Source of the DNA: Acetobacteraceae bacterium
GTDB lineage: Bacteria; Pseudomonadota; Alphaproteobacteria; Acetobacterales; Acetobacteraceae
NCBI GenBank assembly: GCA_020853405.1
Contig: JADYYZ010000113.1
Coordinates: forward strand, 1 to 13,590
DNA: 13,590 bases
Direction of reading: 5' to 3'
Shown here piece by piece: positions 1-7,923 of this stretch (positions are counted from its first letter, which is position 1; each line of letters opens with the position of its first letter). The position numbers and the translations under genes are program-made. The notes beneath the pieces are model-generated. The model was not told the origin of the DNA, made no database searches, and worked only from the letters and a program-made list of their open reading frames with translations.

Positions 1-369
1 GCCGAACTGGTGCTGCCGTCGGTGGTCGGCGGCTACCTTTATCTCGGCCTGCTCTGGGGCTCGATCGACGACTACAACACGCTGTCGTTCTATGACGGCG
101 CGACCCTGGTCGGCAGCGTGAGCGGCATCACCGCCGCCGCCGCCGCCGGCACGCTGCCGAACGGCAACCAGGGCAACCAGGGCACCGCCTACGTCAACAT
201 CACATCCGATACGCCCTTCACCCGCGTGGTCGCGACCAGCACGCAGTTCGCGTTCGAGTTCGACAACATCGCCTACAACCAGACGGTGCCGGTGCCCGAG
301 CCGGCAACGCTCGCGCTGCTGGGTGCCGGCCTGCTCGGCCTGGGCCTCGCACGCCGCCGGCGCGTCTGA
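1..369 (+). CDS. PEP-CTERM sorting domain protein, 3' fragment
   Basis: This is the C-terminal 122 residues of a secreted protein; the reading frame is open to the left edge, so the true start lies outside the window. The end has the full PEP-CTERM tripartite signal: a V-P-E-P motif, a hydrophobic Leu/Ala/Gly helix of about 18 residues, then a basic R-R-R-R-V tail. In PEP-CTERM systems an exosortase (EpsH/XrtA type) cleaves near this motif during export of the protein to the envelope or biofilm matrix. The preceding part is rich in Thr, Asn and Gly with beta-type character (G-S-I-D-D-Y-N-T-L and F-D-N-I-A-Y-N), as in exosortase-dependent surface proteins. No exosortase or EPS gene is in the window. 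The sorting signal is clear; the specific role of this protein is unknown. Confidence 0.85.
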   Translation, partial: AELVLPSVVGGYLYLGLLWGSIDDYNTLSFYDGATLVGSVSGITAAAAAGTLPNGNQGNQGTAYVNITSDTPFTRVVATSTQFAFEFDNIAYNQTVPVPEPATLALLGAGLLGLGLARRRRV

Positions 370-393
370 CCGGCCACCCTGGGGGAGCGTTCG

Positions 394-421
394 CGGGCGG
401 TTCCGGAAACGGGGCCGCCCG
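394..421. terminator. Bidirectional hairpin terminator between convergent genes
   Basis: CGGGCGGTTCC pairs with GGGGCCGCCCG around the loop GGAAAC, giving an 11-bp stem that includes two G-U wobbles. It lies between the stop of the PEP-CTERM gene (369) and the stop of the convergent peptidase gene (434). The plus-strand 3' flank (TTCCGTCTCC) is only mildly T-rich, so it is not a textbook intrinsic terminator. Confidence 0.5.
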
Positions 422-433
422 TTCCGTCTCCGC

Positions 434-1834
434 CTAGCCCTTGCGCGGCGGCACCCCTGCCTCGCCCAGGTCCCACCACAGCCCGGCCATCATCGCGAGC
501 CCTTCCCGGAAGATCGCGGGAAGCGCGTGCTCATCAGGCCCGTGCTGCTTGCAGCCATTGTAGCTGTGCGGAATCCACACCAGCGGCACGTGCAGGTGGT
601 CGACGAACACGTCGCCAGGCAGGCCGCCGGAACTGTTCGGCACCAGCTGCGGCGGGCGGTTCAGGCTCTGCGCGACGCTGCCGGCGGCAAACGCGACCCA
701 CGGATCATCGGCAGCGGTGCGGCTGGCATTCATGCGTACGCCGCCATGCTCGATCACCACCTCGGGGAAGCCCTTCGCATCCAGGTGCTTGCGCAGCGCC
801 GGTGCGAAACTCGCCGGGTCGGAATCGACCGTGTAGCGGATCTGGCAGTGCGCGCGGGCATCCGGCGCCACCGCGTTCACCGGGTTCTCGGGCCGGCCCG
901 ACAGCATCGCCAGCACGATGAAACTGTTGCTGGCATAGATCTTCTCGGCGGTGCTGCGGCCCGGCTCGCCCCAGCCCTCGTCGATCGTGGCACTCTCCTC
1001 GCCGCTGCCGCCGACCGGGCAGCCTTGCAGCATCGCCCGCAACCGGGGATCGAGCGGCGGCTGCCAGCCCGGCACCAGGATTCTTCCGTTGCGGTCCATG
1101 ATCGCCGTGATCGCGTGCGCCAGGATCACCGCCGGATCGCGCGTGATTCCGCCCCAGTGGCCGGAATGCACGCCACCGGGGCGGAGCTTCACCACCAGGT
1201 CGAAATGGAACGTGCCGCGCGTGCCCATCTTGATCGAGGGCACGCCGGGATCGACGCGCGGGCCGTCGCTGCCGATCAGCACGTCGGCCGCGAGCTCGGC
1301 GGCATGCAGGCCGACGAACTCGCCAAGCCCGCGCGAGCCGCGCTCCTCGCACATCTCCAGCACCAGTTTCAGGTTGAACCCCAGCCTGCCGCCGCGCTCG
1401 GCCAGCACCTGTTCCAGCGCGAACAGGTTCAGCGCGTGCTGGCCCTTGTTGTCGACCACGCCGCGCCCGTACCACCGCCCGTCGCGCTCGGTCAGCCGCC
1501 ACGGCGACAGCCCGGCGCTCCACTGCTCATCGAGGCCACGCACGGTGTCGCCGTGGCCATAGGTGATCACGGTCGGGCGGGCCGGGTCCTCGATGCGCGT
1601 CGCGGTCAGGATCGGCGGGAACCCCGCCACCGGGTTGGCATGGACCGAGACCGAGAACCCCAGCCGCACGAGCCACGGGCGGATCGCGGTCTCCAGGTAG
1701 CGGCCCAGTGCCTCCTCGTGCACCGGGTCCTGCGCGGTGGAAGGGATTTCCACCAGCCCGGCCAGCAGGTCGCGGAATTTTCCGCTGTCGAAGCCATCCG
1801 TGGCTCGTGCGATGGCTGCTTCCCGGCTGCCCAT
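434..1834 (-). CDS. M20-family metallopeptidase / amidohydrolase
   Basis: A 466-aa protein with the full set of M20 (ArgE/DapE/CNDP-type) di-zinc signatures: G-H-G-D-T-V (H94, D96), G-R-G-x-x-D-N-K-G (D128, bridging ligand), M-C-E-E-R-G (E163 general base, E164 ligand), S-D-G-P (D190) and a late Q-H-G-P-D-E-H (H431). A lid/dimerisation segment with G-V-H-S-G-H-W-G-G sits at about 220-229. The family hydrolyses peptide or N-acyl amide bonds. Length and motif spacing fit dipeptidase or acyl-amino-acid hydrolase members; the substrate cannot be told from sequence. There is no signal peptide, so it is probably cytoplasmic. The ATG at 1834 was chosen because AAGGA sits a few bases upstream. The frame stays open far upstream, but that part is antisense to the next gene. 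It diverges from the AtuA-type gene, leaving 75 bases between the starts. Confidence 0.9.
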   Translation of the reverse strand: MGSREAAIARATDGFDSGKFRDLLAGLVEIPSTAQDPVHEEALGRYLETAIRPWLVRLGFSVSVHANPVAGFPPILTATRIEDPARPTVITYGHGDTVRGLDEQWSAGLSPWRLTERDGRWYGRGVVDNKGQHALNLFALEQVLAERGGRLGFNLKLVLEMCEERGSRGLGEFVGLHAAELAADVLIGSDGPRVDPGVPSIKMGTRGTFHFDLVVKLRPGGVHSGHWGGITRDPAVILAHAITAIMDRNGRILVPGWQPPLDPRLRAMLQGCPVGGSGEESATIDEGWGEPGRSTAEKIYASNSFIVLAMLSGRPENPVNAVAPDARAHCQIRYTVDSDPASFAPALRKHLDAKGFPEVVIEHGGVRMNASRTAADDPWVAFAAGSVAQSLNRPPQLVPNSSGGLPGDVFVDHLHVPLVWIPHSYNGCKQHGPDEHALPAIFREGLAMMAGLWWDLGEAGVPPRKG

Positions 1835-1870
1835 GCGTCCTTGCTCCCGATCAGGAATGGCGCGCGCACG

Positions 1871-1898
1871 CTGGCAGCCTGCCCCGGCTCCGTCTAGC
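1871..1898 (+). promoter_or_regulatory. Candidate promoter of the AtuA-type cluster
   Basis: CTGGCA (1871-1876) lies 16 bases before TCTAGC (1893-1898), in the 75-base gap between two divergent starts. The downstream gene begins 12 bases after this CTAG and has no Shine-Dalgarno sequence, which would fit a very short leader. The hexamer matches are weak and there is no experimental support. Confidence 0.22.
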
Positions 1899-1909
1899 CT
1901 TGGCCCACG

Positions 1910-3271
1910 ATGACACCGTTCCTGGTCGGCAACGCCGCCGGCTTCTCGGGCGATCGCGTCGATGCCGCTGCACCCGTGGTGGCGACGCTGCTGGCCCGGG
2001 GGCTGCCCGCGGCCCTTACGTTCGAGACCCTGGCCGAGCGCACCCTGGCACTCGGCCAGCTGGCGCGCCGCGGCAACGCCGAGGCCGGCTACGAGCCGAT
2101 GCTGGAGAGGCTGCTCGCGCCGGTGCTGGCCGATTGCCTGAAGGCCGGCATCGCCATCGTCGGCAATTTCGGCGCCGCCAACCCGGAAGCCGCGGCCGGC
2201 CGCATCGCCGCCCTCGCCACCGCGCTCGGGCTTGCCGCCCCGCAGATCGCGGTGATCGAGGGCGACGACGTGCGCCACCTGCTGGCCGAGGCCGAGCCAT
2301 GGGAAGCCGACCCGAAGATCGCACCCGACGATCCCCGGCTGGTCTCGGCCAATGCCTATCTCGGCGCCTTCCCGATCGCCGAGGCGCTGCGCGACGGTGC
2401 CAGGATCGTGGTCACCGGCCGCTGCGCCGACCCGGCGCTGGCGCTCGGGCCGCTGATCGCGCATTTCGGCTGGCGGCCGCACGATTTCGATCGGCTCGCC
2501 TGCGGCACCCTGGCCGGCCACCTGCTGGAATGTGGCACCCAGGTCTCGGGCGGCTATTTCTGCGATCCCGGCACCAAGGACGTGCCCGGCATGGAGCGGA
2601 TCGGGTTTCCGATCGCCGAGGTGGAGGAAGGCGGCGCCATCACCATCAGCAAGGCCGGCGACACCGGCGGGCGGGTATGCCGGCGCACGGTGAGCGAGCA
2701 GCTGCTGTATGAAATCCACGACCCTGCTGCCTATCTGACGCCGGACGTGACGCTCGACATCACCGAGGTCGAGATCACCCCCCTCTCCCGCAACCACGTT
2801 CGCCTCACGGGTGCCCGCGGCAGGCCGCCGCCTTCGACCCTGAAGGCGACGATCAGCCTCGATGGCGGGTTCCTGGGCGAAGGCGAGATCGGCTATGCCG
2901 GCCCGGCTGCCTACGCGCGGGCGCTGGCGGCGGCACGGGCGCTCAAGCGCCGGCCGGCCGTCGCTGCTCTCGGCGACCAGGTGCGCATCGAGCTGATCGG
3001 TCTCTGCGCGCTGCACGATGGCGATGCCGGCACGCTGGCGGCCGACCGCGTGCCCGCCGACCCGGATGGCGAATTCCGGGTCCGCCTCGCCGCCCGCAGC
3101 CCGGCGCGGGCGCCGGCGGAAGCGGCCGCGCGCGAGGTGCTGGCGCTCTATTGCTGCGGGCCTGCCGGCGGGGCCGGCGTGCGGCTTGCCGTCACGCCGC
3201 GCATCGCCACCACGAGCGCGCTGGTGCCGGCGGCAGGGGTGCGGCCGCGGGTGCGGTTCCTCGACCGATGA
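1910..3271 (+). CDS. AtuA family (DUF1446) protein, core domain
   Basis: A 453-aa member of the DUF1446 family. This family includes AtuA of the Pseudomonas acyclic terpene (citronellol/geraniol) utilisation cluster; its biochemical activity is poorly defined. Visible family features are the N-terminal G-N-A-A-G-F-S-G-D-R (about 7-16), V-G-N-F-G-A-A-N-P, Y-L-G-A-F-P-I-A followed by V-V-T-G-R-C-A-D-P, and G-T-L-A-G-H-L-L-E-C-G-T-Q followed by S-G-G-Y-F. Many relatives carry a ferredoxin-fold domain at the C terminus; here it is a separate downstream gene, joined by an ATGA overlap. The ATG at 1910 has no clear ribosome site and a CTAG 12 bases upstream. None of the other atu genes (acyl-CoA carboxylase, hydratase, dehydrogenases) is nearby, so a terpene role should not be assumed. 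Confidence 0.85.
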   Translation: MTPFLVGNAAGFSGDRVDAAAPVVATLLARGLPAALTFETLAERTLALGQLARRGNAEAGYEPMLERLLAPVLADCLKAGIAIVGNFGAANPEAAAGRIAALATALGLAAPQIAVIEGDDVRHLLAEAEPWEADPKIAPDDPRLVSANAYLGAFPIAEALRDGARIVVTGRCADPALALGPLIAHFGWRPHDFDRLACGTLAGHLLECGTQVSGGYFCDPGTKDVPGMERIGFPIAEVEEGGAITISKAGDTGGRVCRRTVSEQLLYEIHDPAAYLTPDVTLDITEVEITPLSRNHVRLTGARGRPPPSTLKATISLDGGFLGEGEIGYAGPAAYARALAAARALKRRPAVAALGDQVRIELIGLCALHDGDAGTLAADRVPADPDGEFRVRLAARSPARAPAEAAAREVLALYCCGPAGGAGVRLAVTPRIATTSALVPAAGVRPRVRFLDR

Positions 3272-3648
3272 ACCTGGTCGAGGTGCCGCTGCACCGGCTT
3301 GCCCACGCCCGCAGCGGCGACAAGGGAGAGCGGCTGAACATCGCGCTGATCGCCTGGGTGCCCGCGCATCTGCCGCTGCTCGCCGAACAGCTGAGCGAGG
3401 CGCGCGTGCTGGCCCTGTTCCGCCACCGCGGCGCGAGCCGGGTGCGGCGCTACCTGCTGGCGCGGCTGGGGGCGATGAATTTCGTGATCGATACCGTGCT
3501 GGAGGGCGGCGTGAACCAGAGCCTGGGCCTCGATGGCCACGGCAAGAGCCTGTCCTACCTGCTGCTTGCCACGACCCTTCGGGTGCCCGATACCGCCCTG
3601 TCCGAGGCGGCGGCCGCGATCGCGGCCGAGAACGCGCCCTGGACGTGA
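3268..3648 (+). CDS. AtuA-like C-terminal ferredoxin-fold domain protein
   Basis: A 126-aa protein that starts inside the stop of the previous gene (ATGA, 3268-3271), so the two are translationally coupled. It carries the signature of the domain usually fused to the end of DUF1446/AtuA proteins: L-A-H-A-R-S-G-D-K-G-E-R-L-N-I at about 11-25, then A-M-N-F-V-I-D, a Gly-rich L-E-G-G-V, and L-D-G-H-G-K-S-L-S-Y-L-L-L. It most likely forms a complex with the core protein and restores the complete two-domain architecture. There are no membrane segments or signal peptide. The family relation is clear from sequence; the catalytic role is unknown. Confidence 0.8.
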   Translation: MNLVEVPLHRLAHARSGDKGERLNIALIAWVPAHLPLLAEQLSEARVLALFRHRGASRVRRYLLARLGAMNFVIDTVLEGGVNQSLGLDGHGKSLSYLLLATTLRVPDTALSEAAAAIAAENAPWT

Positions 3649-3653
3649 CACCC

Positions 3654-3659
3654 AGGAGG
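3654..3659 (+). promoter_or_regulatory. Strong ribosome binding site fixing a GTG start
   Basis: A perfect AGGAGG sits 7 bases before the GTG at 3667. It decides the start of the acetyltransferase gene, which has no in-frame ATG nearby. Confidence 0.75.
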
Positions 3660-3666
3660 TGACCCG

Positions 3667-4131
3667 GTGGCGGTGATCAGGAAGCCCGGCACGCTCGATC
3701 TCGCCCAGTGGAAGGCGCTGCTGGCGAGCGAGAAGATGCGCACCGAGGAGCTGGGGGCGGGCAGCGGCTTCTGGCTGGTGGCCCACGAATCCGGCCAGCT
3801 GGTGGGCGGCGCCGGGCTGGAGTTCGGCGGCGATTCGGCGCTGCTGCGAAGCCTCGTCGTGGCGGTGCCGCTGCGCGGCCGGGGCCTCGGCCAGGCGCTC
3901 CTCGACGCACTCGCCGAGGAGGCAGGCAGGCGTGGCGCGGTCTGGCTCTATGCGCTGTCGAGCGAGGCGCCGAAATTCCTCCTGGCCAGCGGCTTCCGCG
4001 AGACCACGCCCGACGAGGTCGAGGCAGCCCTGCCCGAGGCGCCGCTGGTGGCGCTGTACCGGCGCCTGAAATGGCTGCCGACGGAACGGGCGTTCCGCCG
4101 CGACCTCGCGCCCGCGAGCAGCGCCGCATGA
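3667..4131 (+). CDS. GNAT family N-acetyltransferase (ArsN2-like)
   Basis: A 154-aa GNAT acetyltransferase that would use acetyl-CoA to acetylate a small molecule or protein amine. Motif A is clear: the strand L-L-R-S-L-V-V, then R-G-R-G-L-G-Q at 70-76 (the R-x-x-G-x-G acetyl-CoA pyrophosphate loop), then the helix A-L-L-D-A-L-A-E-E-A. Motif B (W-L-Y-A-L-S followed by A-P-K-F-L-L-A-S-G-F) has the layout seen in ArsN2-type acetyltransferases from arsenic operons, but no arsenic genes are present here, so this is only a family resemblance. The gene lies 18 bases after the AtuA-domain gene, and its stop overlaps the next start by ATGA, so it sits inside a co-transcribed cluster. The substrate is unknown. 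Confidence 0.8.
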   Translation: MAVIRKPGTLDLAQWKALLASEKMRTEELGAGSGFWLVAHESGQLVGGAGLEFGGDSALLRSLVVAVPLRGRGLGQALLDALAEEAGRRGAVWLYALSSEAPKFLLASGFRETTPDEVEAALPEAPLVALYRRLKWLPTERAFRRDLAPASSAA

Positions 4132-4859
4132 GCGGCTGGCCGCGCCGGCGCATGCTGCTCGGCCTGCCGCTGCTGGCGATCGCCTGCGCCGAGCGGGGAA
4201 CGCCCGCGGCAGGACCGGCCGCCAGCCTGCCGCGGCCCGGGCGGGCACCCGAAGGCGGCGCCGGGCCGCTCGGCGAACCCTTCGTTCCATCCTATCCGCG
4301 CCCGCCGATGCCGCCGCCGGAGGCGCTGGCCAGCGGCGGCGGCGCGCGGCCGCTGATGGCGGCCCGCCTCGGTGACGGACCGGAGCTTGCGATGATCCTC
4401 GCGGAGAAGCGCGACAGCGCCGAACAGTGGCTGGCGCCAGGCCCGTTCGTGCTGGCGCTGAAGGCAGGCCGCATCATCCGTACGGTCAACCTGCCCGGCG
4501 GCGACCTCCGCGGCGTCGTCGACGAGACGCCCGACCCGCTTGCCCGGCCCGACCAGCTGGGCCAGGCGCGGCCCTATCGCCGCCGGCTCCAGGCAAGCGA
4601 CGCCCCGCCCGGTGGCCTGGTCGTCGAAAGCCGCCTGGTGAGCGAGGGGACCGAACCGGTCCGCGCAACGCCGGCGAGCCAGCCGCGCACGCTGCGCCGC
4701 GTGCGCGAGACCGGCCGCGCCCTGGAAGGTGCGGCTTCGTCCTGGCGGTTCGAGAACGTGTTCTGGCTGGACCCGGCCACCGGCCACGTCGTCGCCAGCC
4801 GCCAGGAGCCGCTGCCGAGGGCACCGGTGCTCGCGCTCAGCGTGATCCGCGCCGGCTGA
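4128..4859 (+). CDS. YjbF/GfcB-like outer-membrane lipoprotein
   Basis: A 243-aa exported lipoprotein. The N terminus has a basic stretch (R-R-R), a Leu-rich hydrophobic core and a lipobox-like L-A-I-A-C with Cys20 as the likely lipidated residue; Ala at -3 is less usual than Leu. A Pro/Gly-rich linker follows to about residue 60. The folded part matches the YjbF/GfcB family: A-L-K-A-G-R-I-I-R-T-V-N-L-P at about 110-123, D-P-L-A-R-P, and a C-terminal W-R-F-E-N-V-F-W-L-D then T-G-H-V-V-A-S-R-Q-E-P. E. coli members act in group 4 capsule or yjbEFGH exopolysaccharide export, but the usual partners (YjbG/YjbH, GfcC/GfcD) are absent here. It overlaps the acetyltransferase stop by 4 bases and lacks its own clear ribosome site, implying coupling. 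Confidence 0.75.
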   Translation: MSGWPRRRMLLGLPLLAIACAERGTPAAGPAASLPRPGRAPEGGAGPLGEPFVPSYPRPPMPPPEALASGGGARPLMAARLGDGPELAMILAEKRDSAEQWLAPGPFVLALKAGRIIRTVNLPGGDLRGVVDETPDPLARPDQLGQARPYRRRLQASDAPPGGLVVESRLVSEGTEPVRATPASQPRTLRRVRETGRALEGAASSWRFENVFWLDPATGHVVASRQEPLPRAPVLALSVIRAG

Positions 4860-4911
4860 GCAGGCGAGCCGGAGGTGGAGCGGCGCGCCGCGTGGTGCTA
4901 GGCAGTGCGGC

Positions 4912-5634
4912 ATGACCCTTATCGCCACCCCCCTGCCGCTGCTTTCCGACAACTACGCCTGGGTGCTGCAAAGCGCCGGCGTGACCGCGATCGTCGATCC
5001 GGCCGAGGCAGCGCCGGTGATCGCCTGGTGCCGGCAGCACGGCGTGACACCGCAGAAGATCCTGCTGACGCACCATCACGACGATCATATTGCCGGCGTG
5101 CCGGAACTGCTGGCCGTTTATGGCTGCGCCGTGGTCGGCGCGCGGGCCGATGCGCACCGCCTTCCGGCGCTCGACCAGGCGGTGGAGGAAGGCGATTTCG
5201 TCGAGGTCGGCGAGGCGGTCGCCCGCGTCATCGACACGCCCGGCCACACGGTCGGCCATATCTGCTACCATTTCGCCGACGATCGGGTGCTGATCGCCGC
5301 CGACACCCTGTTCACGCTGGGCTGCGGGCGGGTGATCGAAGGCACGATGGCGCAGATGTTCGCGAGCTTGCGGAAGCTCGCCGCGCTGCCGGGCGCGACG
5401 CTGGTCTGCAGCGGCCACGAATACACGCTGGACAACCTGAAATTCGCGCTGTCGGTCGAGCCGGGGAACGAAGCGTTGCAGGAGCAGGGAACGCGCTACC
5501 GGGCGCTGCGCGCCGAAGACAGGCCGACCGTGCCCAGCACCATCGCCGACGAGCTGGCCGCCAACCCGTTCCTGCGCGCGCGCGATGCAGCCGAGTTCGA
5601 AAAGCGCCGGCTGGCCAAGAACAGTTTCCGATGA
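4912..5634 (+). CDS. gloB: Hydroxyacylglutathione hydrolase (glyoxalase II)
   Basis: A 240-aa metallo-beta-lactamase-fold enzyme that hydrolyses S-lactoylglutathione to D-lactate and glutathione, the second step of methylglyoxal detoxification, in the cytoplasm. The metal site is complete: T-H-H-H-D-D-H (H54, H56, D58, H59), G-H-T (H112), A-A-D-T-L-F (D131) and S-G-H-E-Y-T (H169). The glyoxalase II-specific G-C-G-R-V-I-E-G-T and the C-terminal substrate-binding part ending R-P-T-V-P-S-T-I, then N-P-F-L-R, separate it from other family members. Length is close to the usual 250. It starts 52 bases after the lipoprotein gene; no good Shine-Dalgarno is seen, but a GTGCTAGGC lies about 10 bases before the ATG. 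No glyoxalase I gene is in the window. Confidence 0.95.
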   Translation: MTLIATPLPLLSDNYAWVLQSAGVTAIVDPAEAAPVIAWCRQHGVTPQKILLTHHHDDHIAGVPELLAVYGCAVVGARADAHRLPALDQAVEEGDFVEVGEAVARVIDTPGHTVGHICYHFADDRVLIAADTLFTLGCGRVIEGTMAQMFASLRKLAALPGATLVCSGHEYTLDNLKFALSVEPGNEALQEQGTRYRALRAEDRPTVPSTIADELAANPFLRARDAAEFEKRRLAKNSFR

Positions 5635-5640
5635 GGCGTG

Positions 5641-5672
5641 GCGGCCCCGGCGCCCGCACGCGCCAGGGCCGC
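5641..5672. terminator. Hairpin terminator between gloB and phaB
   Basis: GCGGCCC-C-GGCGC and GCGCC-A-GGGCCGC pair into a 12-bp stem with a single C/A mismatch and a 6-base loop (CCGCAC). It lies 6 bases after the gloB stop and 25 bases beyond the end of the convergent phaB. No T-run follows on either strand, so termination here is inferred from position and stem strength. Confidence 0.5.
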
Positions 5673-5697
5673 TGACTTCTGCCCGGGTCGATCCCGA

Positions 5698-6423
5698 TCA
5701 GTACATGTGCTGGCCGCCGTTGATCGACATCGTGCTGCCGGTGATGAAATCGGCATCGTCGGCAACCAGGAACAGCACGCCGCGGGCGATGTCCTCGGCC
5801 CTGCCCAGCCGGCCGCGCGGGATGCGCGCGATGATCTTCTCCAGCACGTCGGCGGGCACGGCGCGCACCATCTCCGTATCGACATAGCCGGGAGCGATCG
5901 CGTTCACGGTGATGCCGGCCCTGGCGCCTTCCTGGGCCAGCGCCTTGGTGAAGCCGTGGATGCCCGACTTGGCGGCGGCGTAGTTCACCTGGCCGTACTG
6001 GCCTGCCTGGCCGTTGACGCTGCCGATATTGACGATGCGACCGAACTTGCGTTCGCGCATGCCGTCGATCACCGCCCGGCTCGTGTTGAAGCAGCTGCTG
6101 AGGTTGGTGCGGATCACCGCGTCCCAGTTGTCGGCGCTCATCTTGTGCATCACACCGTCGCGGGTGATGCCGGCATTGTTGACCAGGACTTCGACCGGGC
6201 CGCCGAGCGCCTGGGCGACCGCGGCCACGCCCGCCTGGCAGGCCGCGAAATCGCCGACATCGAACTTGAACACCGGGATGCCGGTGCTGTCGGAGAACTT
6301 CTTCGCCGCCTCGTCGCTGGCCGCGTAGTTGGCGGCGACCTTGTAGCCAGCGCCCTTCAGGCTGATCGAGATCGCGGCGCCGATGCCGCGGGTGCCGCCG
6401 GTGACAAGTGCAACGCGTGCCAT
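5698..6423 (-). CDS. phaB: Acetoacetyl-CoA reductase
   Basis: A 241-aa classical short-chain dehydrogenase that reduces acetoacetyl-CoA to (R)-3-hydroxybutyryl-CoA with NADPH, the second step of PHB synthesis. It shows the cofactor loop T-G-G-T-R-G-I-G (8-15), N-N-A-G-I-T (82-87), and the catalytic S135, Y148 and K152 in G-S-V-N-G-Q-A-G-Q-Y-G-Q-x-N-Y-x-x-x-K. The V-N-G-Q-x-G-Q and G-I-T-R-D segments are typical of PhaB rather than FabG, and the length fits PhaB (about 240-246). The ATG at 6423 has GAGAGG 9 bases upstream; the frame continues upstream but without coding character. It is the last gene of the minus-strand PHA run, 251 bases after phaA. Confidence 0.92.
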   Translation of the reverse strand: MARVALVTGGTRGIGAAISISLKGAGYKVAANYAASDEAAKKFSDSTGIPVFKFDVGDFAACQAGVAAVAQALGGPVEVLVNNAGITRDGVMHKMSADNWDAVIRTNLSSCFNTSRAVIDGMRERKFGRIVNIGSVNGQAGQYGQVNYAAAKSGIHGFTKALAQEGARAGITVNAIAPGYVDTEMVRAVPADVLEKIIARIPRGRLGRAEDIARGVLFLVADDADFITGSTMSINGGQHMY

Positions 6424-6468
6424 GTGGGGGTTCCTCTCCCTGGTCCTTGGGGGTGGGCAAGCGGCACC

Positions 6469-6497
6469 AGACTTGCGGGGCAAGCGGCCGGGATCAA
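6469..6497 (-). promoter_or_regulatory. Possible internal promoter for phaB
   Basis: Reading the minus strand, TTGATC (6497-6492) is followed after exactly 17 bases by AAGTCT (6474-6469), about 45 bases before the phaB start. The -35 match is fair and the -10 match weak. The 251-base phaA-phaB gap gives room for an internal promoter. The remainder of that gap, apart from the hairpin next to phaA, shows nothing I can name. Confidence 0.2.
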
Positions 6498-6636
6498 GGG
6501 GAAATCTGCACGCGCGCGCAATGGCCGGCTTCGCGGCGATGTGCTGCCACACGCTCCCAGCCCCGAAACCGGGACCACGAACACGCTTGGCGCGCAACAG
6601 GGGGCGGCGGGCTAATGCCCTGGCCCGCCGGGGTCA

Positions 6637-6665
6637 GGAGGCGGCGCCTCGGCGGCGCCGCCTCC
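6637..6665. other. Perfect 12-bp intercistronic hairpin after phaA
   Basis: GGAGGCGGCGCC and GGCGCCGCCTCC are exact reverse complements separated by 5 bases (TCGGC). The stem starts 9 bases beyond the phaA stop on the minus strand and is not followed by a T-run. It could be a partial terminator, or a 3' stabiliser that sets more phaA than phaB message. Confidence 0.5.
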
Positions 6666-6674
6666 GTGCCGAAA

Positions 6675-7850
<1,176 letters not shown>

Positions 7851-7923
7851 TGTTGTGTTTCTCCTCGGGCTGTTCGGGGCGGTTGTGGAACCTTCTGGCC
7901 CCGGCCGGAACTAAGCACAGGCG

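Noticed and set aside
323..1897. Long plus-strand open frame across the M20 peptidase
   Set aside because: It is antisense to a gene with complete catalytic motifs. Its translation is rich in Arg, His, Gln and Ala with no recognisable motif, as expected for shadow frames in high-GC DNA.
1835..3016. Upstream extension of the peptidase frame on the minus strand
   Set aside because: The frame stays open, but this part is antisense to the AtuA-type gene and low in meaningful motifs. A ribosome site supports the start at 1834.
1910..3648. Naming the pair atuA and assigning terpene catabolism
   Set aside because: Only the family match is supported. None of the other atu pathway genes is present nearby.
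3667..4131. Arsenic resistance function for the ArsN2-like acetyltransferase
   Set aside because: No arsenic regulator, reductase or transporter is in the window, and the resemblance is limited to the general GNAT layout.
4880..4891. 12-base palindrome GCGGCGCGCCGC before gloB
   Set aside because: Such G/C-only palindromes are expected by chance at this base composition, and nothing ties it to an operator.
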